NCBI RefSeq assembly: GCF_964204645.1
Contig: NC_134029.1
Location: 1,559,001 to 1,623,000, forward strand
Direction of reading: 5' to 3'
DNA from: Tubulanus polymorphus
Taxonomy: Eukaryota > Nemertea > Palaeonemertea > Tubulaniformes > Tubulanidae
Length of the DNA: 64,000 bases
The notes beneath the pieces were generated by a model. That model made no database searches, was not told the origin of the DNA, and saw only the letters and a program-made list of their open reading frames with translations. Shown piece by piece: positions 20,502 to 30,650 of the stretch (position 1 is its first letter; each line of letters starts with the position of its first letter). Position numbers and translations under genes: made by a program.

Positions 20502-23500
20502 ATGATTTTTCTGTTGTTTGTGGCCGTTCTTCTGCCCGCAGTTATAATATCTGCTTCTCTTTATTATTGGAAGAGAATAACTGAGAGATTTGATCAGATA
20601 GATGGACCGAAACCACTTCCAATTATCGGCAATGCTTTACAATTTGACCAAAATCCTCACTGTAAGTTCAAAAACTCACCAGTTCACTATTTCACTGTTT
20701 GTAGTCGTTCAAGAACTTTCACTATTATCTCAATGCCTTGGGGTTTTAGGGTAAAGGAGGAAAAATGAGATGTACACTAACTACCGATTTATTGATTTTC
20801 AGTATTTTATATGCAAGTGATGGATTTTGCGGCAACGTACGGTCGTCGTGGATTATTTCGATTTTGGCTCGGGACGACTCCTCGTATATTACTGACATCA
20901 CCGTATTACATAGAGAAACTACTGCACAGTAATACTCAACTGACGAAAGCGTATGATTATGAGTTCCTTCATCCGTGGCTCGGTACAGGTTTACTGACCA
21001 GGTAGATATCTACGCCATCTGTACGTCGAACTGTGACGACTTGCGACAAGACGACGGTGAAATGATGGTGAAATGATACTTGTTCGACGATTCAGTCCAG
21101 ATTGATACAGTCAGGCAGCCCTCAACCTAGTTTATTACCTAATTGTTGGTGGTAAGCTTATAGGCCTGCCAACTTTTTTGTGATTAGTGATAAGATCCAA
21201 TATCACGAAACTAAGCCACACTGAGATTACTGACTGACCCTCTGACGGGAACAAAGCTTCTTTTACCCTCAACCCGCTGAGCACCACTCGAAGTATCGTC
21301 AGAACAGAGTAGAGACCTCAACCGTGAAACTGCAGATTTCAATCTCATAATATAAGATCGATGCGACTCATTTCAATACATGACTCGATATTTATAATTT
21401 ATTTCAGTACAAACAATAAATGGAAAAGAAATCGAAAATTGCTGACTCCGACTTTTCACTTCAAAATATTAGAAGATTTTCTAACTGTATTCAATGAACA
21501 AGCAATGATTTTGAATGAATATTTAGACATGCGAGCTGACACTGGAGAAATATTTGATATATATCCACTTATTACTCGATGTGCCTTGGATATCATTTGT
21601 GGTATGTTTTATTTGATATTGATTTAGGGGCCTATGATTGGTAGATTGGTATTGATCTCGGCATTCTAGAAGTAATAAGCAAAATCTACCAGTTGATGAT
21701 TTAACAATTTATTCTGACAGTTTCAAGGTTTATTCAAAACTTAATTATCAGAGAAACAAAACTTTGAAACTGTCAGAATAATAAACTGTGGGTTTTGCTC
21801 ATAGGGCCTGATGTTACAATCATTGATTAATACATGACTATGTAATCGCTCTATTGCCAACTCCGAGACAACTTGTAGTAACATCAGGGGGCAGCACCAG
21901 TGTCTTGAGTGGCAGCGAACGTGTTTTAATGTATTATAGGCCTAATTTACTTTCTATCTGTCGTAATTGTAGAAACAGCTATGGGGGAAAAAGTTAATTC
22001 CCAACAAAATGACGAATCAACTTATGTGAAAGCTATTGCCAGGTACCGTAATAATCGAAATACTGCTAGTTAAATTCAGTCGAAACCCCATCAAGAGACC
22101 AGGACCGAGTTCCACAGTTGTCTGTTTAGATTTGACTCTTTAACATCGAAAATGAACTGTTTTAACGGCTAGAGTCAATCTAAACTAAGAACCGTGGAAC
22201 TCGGTCCTGGTCTCTTGTGCATCTGAGTCCGATATTTCTGTGTCGCTTGAAGTGCACTTATGAAATTGTTTTCTAGGACTGGAGAATTACTTCAACAACG
22301 TCAAAAATCTCCCTGGCTATGGCCCGATATTATCTACAACTTCACCAGTCGTGGAAAAGATGCAAAGAAACATCTGGACATCTTACATTCATTCACAAAC
22401 CAGGTTTATTTGTATTTTATGCATACTAATGAAAAATAATTAGATTTTCAATTTACAAAATGTTATTTTTTTGCGTGTTTCATTGTGCAGGTAATCCAAA
22501 AGAGAAGAGCTGTTTTAGAGAGTAGAAGTAATGATGAAATGGTACGAGATGATGGTATAAAACGTAAACTAGCTTTCCTCGATATGATGTTACAGAATTC
22601 TTACGAGTTTTCAGATGAGAATATCCGTGAAGAAGTCGACACGTTCATGTTTGAGGTAGAGTTGAAATATTTCCCCATCAGATCATCATCTCACAGTAGA
22701 AGCTCATTTTACTACAAACACATTAGCTTTAGTTCAAGGCAAAATGTTTACTGTGGAAAGATTTGAATTTTTGGTGTCTCTTATTTCCGATTAATTAAGT
22801 CAATTAGGAATGAAATATGTACATAACTAACTACTCAATACGATATTAAACAGTATGTTAAGGGAGGCATAACTTCATTTAACTATTATATATTTGAGTT
22901 GTAAGTATCTATAATTATTGATATTCTAACTGTAGGGTCACGATACGACATCAACCGCCATGAATTGGGCGATTTACTTCATAGGACGTTATCCCGATGT
23001 TCAAAGAAAAATACACGAAGAACTGGATGAAATTTATGGTAAAAATACTTGACTTTTCAGTCCAGGGAGACTTGACTCTGCTGTTGACACCGAGAGTTTT
23101 AAAAGTTGTAATAAAACTCACAACTGTGGAACGAACTAAAGCTCATCCTGGTTTCTTTAACCGGTGCATGAAGACCAGTCGTATGAGAATCTTGTCCGCG
23201 GACCACTTATGGACTAAAGCAATGACTGATCTCGGTTCATAAAAACATGTACAGTACATTTTAGATATCTTTTATCTATCACAATGTTTGCAGATGGTGA
23301 CGACCGTCCGGCTTCATCTGATGATTTACGAAATATGAAATACTTGGAATGTGTTATTAAGGTAACCAATTTGTCAACTGTCTTCTCTACTTACAGTGTA
23401 AAACAGTTTACTTACGGCATATGTTTCATTTCTAGGAATCGTTAAGGCTTTACCCATCTGTTCCTATTTTTGGACGTAAACTAATGGATGATCTAGATTT

Positions 23501-24294
23501 AGGTAAAAGCAATAAGAATCTCATAAAGTAACAGTCACTAGTTAAAACTAAAATCCCACGATTCATGAAATATTATGGTTATTGTCGAACAGTTTTGTAA
23601 TTAGGCCTCTAAATCTAATCATCAGATCCGAAACCGTTTGAAAATAAGCTAGAAATTTCATGTGCGAATTGTGTAAAACATTGATCATTCTGTTGGTTGT
23701 ATTTACAGATGGTATAATAATCCCGAAAGATACGAATATTTACGTATTAGCCCCGTTCGTGCACCGAGATCCACAACATTTTCCCGATCCGTTGACTTTC
23801 AATCCGGATAGATTTCTACTGGAGAACGCTACCGGACGCCATCCGTATTCTTATGTTCCTTTTTCTGCTGGTCCGAGGAACTGTATCGGTTAGTAGCACC
23901 ACTTTAATTAATTTACCCTGTGAATTGTCCATCTAGGTTAAAATCATGATTAAATTTAAAACTGAAACAAATGCAAACCATGAAATAAGAAATTTCAGAC
24001 ACTTTACATTATTTATTATACAGTCTAACAAGGATATCACTCTCAACTAAACAAGACTATATTTTCAAAGTGCAAAACATCGGACTCTATTGTATATTCA
24101 TAAACCTGTAGTTCTGTTGGTTATTTTCAGGTCAGAAGTTCGCGTTGATGGAAGAGAAAGTTGTTCTTTCGTCCATTTTAAGAAGGTTTCAAATCGAAGC
24201 TATTCAAACAGAAGCGGAACTCCATCCAACAGCTGAACTGATTTTACGTGCAGAAAGTGTTCAGGTGAAATTAACTCATCGATCCTTGTGTTGA
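20502..24294 (+). CDS. CYP4-like: Cytochrome P450, family 4
   Basis: Haem-thiolate mono-oxygenase anchored in the ER; family 4 enzymes mostly hydroxylate fatty acids at the omega end. Eleven exons: 20502-20661, 20803-21001, 21408-21601, 21973-22042, 22277-22403, 22491-22655, 22936-23038, 23294-23361, 23436-23502, 23709-23888, 24131-24294; 1497 nt, 498 aa, normal for the family. An N-terminal anchor helix leads to [14 protein letters not shown]. The I-helix reads FEGHDTTS (about 304-311), with the Glu that in CYP4 enzymes can bind haem covalently. The K-helix ESLRLYP (about 363) supplies ExxR. FNPDRF and the haem loop [10 protein letters not shown] (Cys about 443) follow. The ATG at 20502 opens the anchor helix. 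Introns 3 and 4 contain inverted-repeat elements. Poly(A) signal at 24690. Confidence 0.93.
21626..21809. mobile_element. Foldback element in CYP4 intron 3
   Basis: Ends AGGGGCCTATGA and TCATAGGGCCT; inside, TTTATTCTGACAGTTTCAA (about 21709) faces TTTGAAACTGTCAGAATAA (about 21763). GCAAAA-type subterminal repeats are also inverted. About 184 bp, no coding capacity, probably a MITE. Confidence 0.65.
22092..22217. mobile_element. Foldback MITE with perfect 24-bp TIRs in CYP4 intron 4
   Basis: Begins CAAGAGACCAGGACCGAGTT and ends with its complement, AACTCGGTCCTGGTCTCTTG; pairing continues inward through CCACAGTT with one mismatch. Inner arms AGATTTGACTCTTTAAC and GTTTTAACGGCTAGAGTCAA are also partly inverted. 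This is the best-preserved member of the family and the clearest guide to its ends. Confidence 0.8.
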
Positions 24295-26259
24295 ACTACT
24301 AATTATTTCAGTATTAACTATTAATGTTTGCTTATAGCGATTGAACCGTGCTTTACTCTCTTGAAAAGATAGATTCTTTCCAAAGGTTTTTGTAAACCTG
24401 GTAAAGTCAGAGAATCTGAAAAATTGGGGAAAACGAAAGAATTTTACAAATTTTGCAAAAAAAACTGAAAAATACACGGAATTTCAATATGTTATTGACC
24501 ACACGTTTCTTTATCATGATTCATAGAAAAATGAATTATTACGTTTGAAACCCTGTTAATACAGCAGACACTTATATCTATGAGATTAAATGGAATGTAC
24601 TTTACTTTACCTATGATGACGTAACCATGTTTACACATGTAATGAATTCTTGTATTTATTCTAAGTCTGATTCTATTCACAAGATACAAAATAAAGACGA
24701 TCCTCAGGGATTTCTATTAATGAAAAGATGCAATAGGATCTATTTTACATATGTTCCAAAAGTTTCCCTTAGATATTTTATTTATATGTAGTCTATAGAC
24801 TTGTGTTATTGTGGTGCTTTATCAGTGATTAATTAATATGGTGCAGTGACTTAAATAAATATCAATTTTAGTTTTAAACTTTTTTTTCTTTTACTATTTT
24901 ATGACTGTAAATCGTAATACTTTTTATCGAAAGGTTTCCACTTCCAATCTGCAGCTTGGATCCACTCCTTAGACATCCTGAAAAGATGATCTTACAGGTA
25001 GTTGTTCCTTCAGTGACATGAAGAAAATGATTCTCACTTCCTTGAATTAACACAAAAACACAGAATTTATCTCATAAAATATCAAATTTATTTATCTTTA
25101 TTAATACATTGTAACTACCTGGTAGAAATGAAATGTCGGTTTTGGATGGACAAATAAAATGTAAAATAATGGGACATACTTGTGTCAATCGAGAACAAAT
25201 CATGAAAATAAGAGAATGAATTACAACAGACACTAGAAGCATTTTAACGTGATAGTTCACAATCAGTCAAAGGAGTAAAGCCACCACGACCTGCTGCTGG
25301 GTAACTGGAATGTGACATATCGCACATCATTGCAGTTGACAAACTACCGTCATATTATAATTAAGGATTTTATCTTTATAAATCGATTAAATGCAGAACT
25401 GGTGATCGGCTTCACGCATATTTGGTGGCACTAAGGTGTTCATGATATTGCGTCTTAAAAGAACATTTTTATAATTTGAATTAATGTTAATGATGAAGCT
25501 CAACTTTGGAATTGATAACATTTCTATCTATGAGACGATTATTGTTTATTTCTGTACCTGAGTTATTCAGTCATATGATACAATACGAAGTCGTCAGTAA
25601 GGCATTATCAGGAAAATCCGCAGGATTTCAACCAATGGTCTTTAAATATAACAATATTTCCAGTCACATCGATGAAAGGAGCATAAAACGTGAACTTACA
25701 AAAATACATATGGTACATACAAACATCACGGTGATTTCTATACCATGAAACATGCAGTTAATCAAGTTTTTTCAACAAAATAAATTCTGCAACTGCATAA
25801 ACCAGAACTAAATCCAAGCATTGCTGAGACATCGAATTACCTCTATTTATTGCTACTGTATCATTATACGTATCACATTGTTATAGCACTAATTTCTGTA
25901 TTCAATTCGGTCACTGATTTTTCTTTTTTCATCCACCAAATCTATAGGAGTACCTTCTCCCCCGAACCCAGAACAAATACATGATATCAGTGTTACAAAA
26001 AATAAATGAAATACCGTAACCAACATTTGAGATTAAAAATTCACATTTTACATTTCAAACCAATGTTTGAATCCCAATGATTTTTCGCTGATGTTGAAAA
26101 CGAAGCAAAAACGATGATATAGAAGACGACAGACGACAGTGGATAAACGAACTGCGATCTCTATAGCAATATTCAACGAGAATAAACGAACTGCGATCTC
26201 TATAGCAATATTCAACAAGAAATGTGACAGTTTTTCATAAAGCACCGGGCTTCAGTAAT
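24295..26259. other. Intergenic spacer between CYP4 and GKAP1 (converging genes)
   Basis: AT-rich spacer holding the 3' UTRs of both genes. A 38-bp direct duplication (TAAACGAACTGCGATCTCTA and following) occurs twice in tandem at about 26143-26218. Only short open frames occur, none with family resemblance. Confidence 0.55.
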
Positions 26260-28429
26260 TTACTTGTGATGTTTTCCGGAATGAGAATGACCATGACCTC
26301 CTGATGACTGTAAATGGATAGATACACGTTTAACTATATTCTCTTTAGATCACACTCCACAATACTGAAATCAATATTCGTTACTTACTTTGTATTTATC
26401 TAGTTCAGTTTTTAACCCATGCACTTTAGAACGTTCTTTCTCCAAATCAGCAGTTAAGAGACCGACCTTTAAAATAAACATTACAGTATTCCGTGTTATT
26501 GATATTGTCAGGAAGATCAGAGGAAAAATGAATTCAAAAACTCACCTGCTCCGTCAGTTCATCTTTAACCTGGGTTAATTCATCGACCTGCATGAGAACT
26601 TCAGCTTTATCTCTCACTACAAAAATATCAATAATTCATACAGAATTCACTTGAAAGAATACAACATCCAGTTCTGAGGTTGTTAGTTAAAATTAGTTGA
26701 CAGTAGAGTCAAACACAGATCTGTCGAACTGTGCTCTGAACACTTAGGGGCCGATCGCTAAAAAAATTGGTTAAGTTAACCTGTCGATGAATTACCATTG
26801 ATGGAATGCAGTTTCAACTGTAACTACTAAATTCATCTACCAGCTCAATATAACCAACTTATGAACAATTTCACCCAGATGTTTATGTACTTACTTTCTC
26901 CTTGCGCTAATATAACACACAATTGTTTATTTCTCTTTTTCACTTGTTTCAATTCATCCTAAAACAGACAGACAAATAAAACTACCGTGTCTCGATAACA
27001 CTTCTATTCAAACAATGAATCTACTTACTTCCAGTTTACTAACAGTTGCTCTTAAAAATTCAATTTCCTTATCTTTTTTGGTTAATTCTTTTTCATAATG
27101 CGCAGCTCTGGCATTTTCGGCGATATATTGCTGAAATAGAAATATTACGTTACACTCAAATCGAGATTTCAAGATAAATTAATTCACTGAAAGTTTCGTG
27201 GTTTACCTTTGTATATTCTTCTTGTATTTTTTCTTTCAAGATTATTTTCGACACATCTTTCTCCACGTTGTCGAAGAACTTATCATCTGATTGAACAATT
27301 TTCGCGCCGTGTTGTTCATCGGAACCTAACGACGAAATAACGATAAAATAAAGACAATGAGCACCTCAATATCGCAGGTCCCCGTTTATAGACCGGTATT
27401 ATCTTTAATTCAATTGAAAATGAAACAGTGCAGGGTTTATCAATCAGTATTCGCACACTTACTGGACTGTGTACGAGCACGGCCTGATTGATGATGTCCC
27501 GCTTCATCTACTGAATCTAACTGATTAAACTGATCTAAACTTAAAGTCATCGATTTATCTTTCTTCTTTTTTTTCTTGTCTTTAACTTCGGGTTGATGGT
27601 TGTTTTCAGCAGTAGCGGTTTCTAGTGTCTACAAAAGAATTCCTGTGTATATCACTGAAATATCAATTTACGCTAAATTCCTGAAGTTAATTAGTGATTT
27701 TATAGCATATCTGGCAAGGCACCACTAGAGCAAACTCAAAACACGACTCAGATCGACAGCTGTGGGTTAAACTTGACTCTTTAAGTCAATACTTAATGAA
27801 GAACTGTGGAGGAACTAGGCGATGATTCTCTAACCTGTTGTTTTTGTTCCACTTCGATCTTACTCAGTAATAAAGCTTGTTGTAAGTCTCTTTCATAAGC
27901 ATCATCCGTGTACTAAAAATACACATCAAATAGAAGCAGTTTCAAATTAACAAATTGCCACATAACGATACAGTACACCACTGCGTATATATCTTCGCTA
28001 ACCTCTGAATCTAATTTCTTCCATTGTTCCCACTGAGCCTTCGTTTTTGCATTGTCATTATGGTTTCTTTCTTTCGTTCCACCAAACTGAAACATTTATC
28101 ATGCGGCTGAATTTTCAGAATTGAAAAGTGGCACCTGGCTAAGAATGCCCCGTTTTTACGCGATGATGGCAAAAATTAAAAACACACTGACAGCCTCATT
28201 TTCCTACCTCATCACCTTCCACGTTTTGAGATTGTTGCTCTTTTTTGTTCTTTCTCTTCTGCCTTTTCTTAGCGCTCGCTGACATTTGTTGTTGGGTAGT
28301 TTTAGTTTTATCAGCACCAGCGCTTCCAGTCGCTTTTTTCTTCAACCGGATATTCTTCACGTCATCCTTATCGCCGTCATCTTCTATTTTCAGCAGCGCA
28401 AAACGCGAGGCACACGCGATATTCGCCAT
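26260..28429 (-). CDS. GKAP1: G kinase-anchoring protein 1
   Basis: Coiled-coil protein of the Golgi/cytoplasm; the mammalian form binds cGMP-dependent protein kinase I-alpha. Ten exons: 28429-28208, 28086-28003, 27912-27835, 27628-27463, 27325-27207, 27130-27029, 26958-26895, 26616-26546, 26466-26389, 26307-26260; 1032 nt, 343 aa (human about 366). Diagnostic blocks are the N-terminal ASRFALLKIEDD, a Lys-rich stretch (KKRQKRKNKKEQQSQ), QWEQWKKLDSE, DLQQALLLSKIEVEQ, the poly-Lys run before MTLSLDQFNQLDSV, a long C-terminal coiled coil, and GEMRDKAEVLMQVDEL followed by EKERSKVHGLKTELDKYK. The tail GGHGHSHSGKHHK is His-rich and differs from vertebrates. The start codon lies 40 bp from that of the divergent mini-RAD21 gene. 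Confidence 0.9.
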
Positions 28430-28469
28430 GGTTCACTGATTTTCACTTTCGCTACGCGATTTCTCAAAT
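28430..28469. promoter_or_regulatory. 40-bp gap between divergent start codons (GKAP1 and mini-RAD21)
   Basis: Only 40 bp separates the two opposed ATGs, so transcription starts must overlap into the neighbouring 5' exon or introns, or both leaders are extremely short. CGCTACGCGATT is the only GC-rich patch. A shared bidirectional promoter is inferred. Confidence 0.5.
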
Positions 28470-30648
28470 ATGACGAAATTGTTTACGGTGAGTGTAATTA
28501 TTTCATATCCAATATCAAACTATTTAAATCATAACTAATTATTTTTCCGAAGTATTAATTATTCTAGCTATTTTAATGGATATTAATCCCTTTCTAACAG
28601 TTTTTATAGAAATATTTTATATCTTTTTCAAAATGTTGTGGTCAATTCCAGACCACTCTTGCGCTTTTCTCGGTTTCTAGATCTACGATTTGAAAATGCC
28701 AGGAGGCAAGTTTTCGCTTTTTAATATCAAATTCTGAATTGATCGAATGTAAAAATCATCCAACAATGATTTCCGGATTATTTCAAGAATGGCCTAATAA
28801 AAATAACGATGGATTAAACATTTATTTTAGTTGAAATACGCGTTTGAATCGCGACGCAGTCTGCGACTATTTCGCCATCTATCGGCGAACAGAAAATTAC
28901 CTTATTTATAACTCCTAATATCTCATTTTGTGTCTGATTTTAAGTATCGAATTTCATTTGATGTAATCTTTGTGTGTAAATCTACAAAATAGAGCCGATA
29001 TTTTAAGCAGATTTCGTTTAAAACGCTCTTAAATGCCCCTGGTCCATAGCAATATCGCCGAACGCTGTCAGTAGATGGCAGCACCAGATGGCTTTGTCTG
29101 ATTTCGTGAATTAGCTCGTTTTATAAAACGTTTGAATTAATATGAGTTAGTTTGATTTAGATGCCATATTATCATAGCCCCAAAATGGCCATAACTGAAT
29201 AAACAATTCTGATCTGTTAAATTAAACTTTTATTAGTAGTTTGAATGAGATGCCTACGTGGATGGTATGTGATTTGGATTATTAAATTTTTATAGGTCGA
29301 CAGTATCGTAAAAGACGCAAACCGGTAATAGATGAATTGATAGATATTCCTGGAGATGTGATGACGTTACAGATGAACGATCGATCGGATATTGTAAGCT
29401 CATTAGATCTTGCTCCACCGACTAAGAAGTTGATGCGCTGGCGCGAAACAGGAGGCGTCGAAAAACTCTTCTCACAATCAGGACGTCGCTTTCTGTCCAA
29501 ATCTCTACCAGAGGTATTATTAACCAATTGATGAAACAGGCAGGTTTTGATTGAACGTATTCTGGTTAAGGGATCACAAACTCTACCAGCCTTCTCTCTG
29601 GTTAACAGATTGTGATATTCCGAAATAGGAACAAATCGAAAGCTTTCTTTAACTCTGTTTTAGCAATGATTTAAAAATCCCATGCTTAAAACGAAAAAGT
29701 CTGAAATGTTTCTCGAGCTAATAGTTCATTCAACAGGTCAAGAAAACTATTCAAACTCTTATTCCTTCCTAGTGTGAGATTTTGTATTATCTAAGGAGAG
29801 AGAAAAATTTGACTAATTCAAGGATTCAATAACGTGTTATACTTTAATTGTCTTTTTCATTGAAGCTTTTTCTGAGGAACCTCACAACAATTATTGATCA
29901 AGAACCGGAGAATGCAACATTTGAGGATGTAGCTGAGGTGTTTAACGAGGATGAAACAGCGAATGGAAGTGACCAGGAACAAACTCATCCATCAGGTATA
30001 GATCACACACGACCCCCCGGTTTTACAGATTATCAGTTGAGAAAACTATAAAAGCGAGACCAATCATGAATCCTACTTAGATACGTAGATGTTGGCAAAA
30101 GGTTACATCATCTTCATGTCTTAAGCAAACAAGTGTGGAGGAATCTACCATAGCATTTTGTGTCATTGGGCAATCTTAGTCATTCTATACCAACTGGGAA
30201 CCTTTAGAAATTCAGCCACCATCCATTTTATATTCGGAAGTTTAGTAGAGTCAGAACATTCAAAATGGGCTCATTTATCAAGAACTATGGAATTAGATTT
30301 CGGATTAGGAAAGAGGATCCCAGTCAATCCAAACACGAGACATTGAATCAATCATGAATTCTAGTTAGATGCAGACCCCAGTTCAACAATGTTGTCACTT
30401 AAACGTTGAATTGGAGAACTGTGGAACTGAAATGTGCTTTCAGTTTTATTAATATCATACTCTATATTTTGCAGACACTCTTTTTTGTTTAGAATTAAAG
30501 CGTGAACCCGGAGAATGTGAGTACATCATAAATTTGAACTCAATCTATAAAGATATTTGAATGTATCTTGAATCGATTGTGATTTCTGAATTTTTTTTAT
30601 CTAGTCGGACAAACGCTGGTTATAAAAACAGAAAAACTTCATCAGTAA
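28470..30648 (+). CDS. Mini-RAD21: small protein with only the central, SCC3/STAG-binding part of cohesin kleisin RAD21
   Basis: Six exons can be joined without a frame break: 28470-28487, 28681-28705, 29296-29513, 29866-29995, 30475-30516, 30605-30648; 477 nt, 158 aa. Exons 3 and 4 contain the conserved RAD21 block: RKRRKPVIDELIDIPGDVM, then SDIVSSLDLAPPTKKLMRW, ETGGVEKLFSQSGRRFL and LFLRNLT. In RAD21 this region binds the STAG/SA subunit. The N-terminal SMC3-binding and C-terminal SMC1-binding kleisin domains (together most of a 600-residue protein) are absent, and no exons for them occur nearby. An acidic tail follows (EDVAEVFNEDETANGSDQEQ). Intron 2 would use a GC donor (GAG|GCAAGT). A second possible start lies at the ATG in exon 2. 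It may be a regulator competing for STAG, or a recent partial duplicate; the intact frame argues against simple decay. Confidence 0.68.
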
Positions 30649-30650
30649 CA

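Noticed and set aside
30158-30346. 62-codon open frame between mini-RAD21 exons
   Set aside because: Lies inside a predicted intron, with no conserved content.
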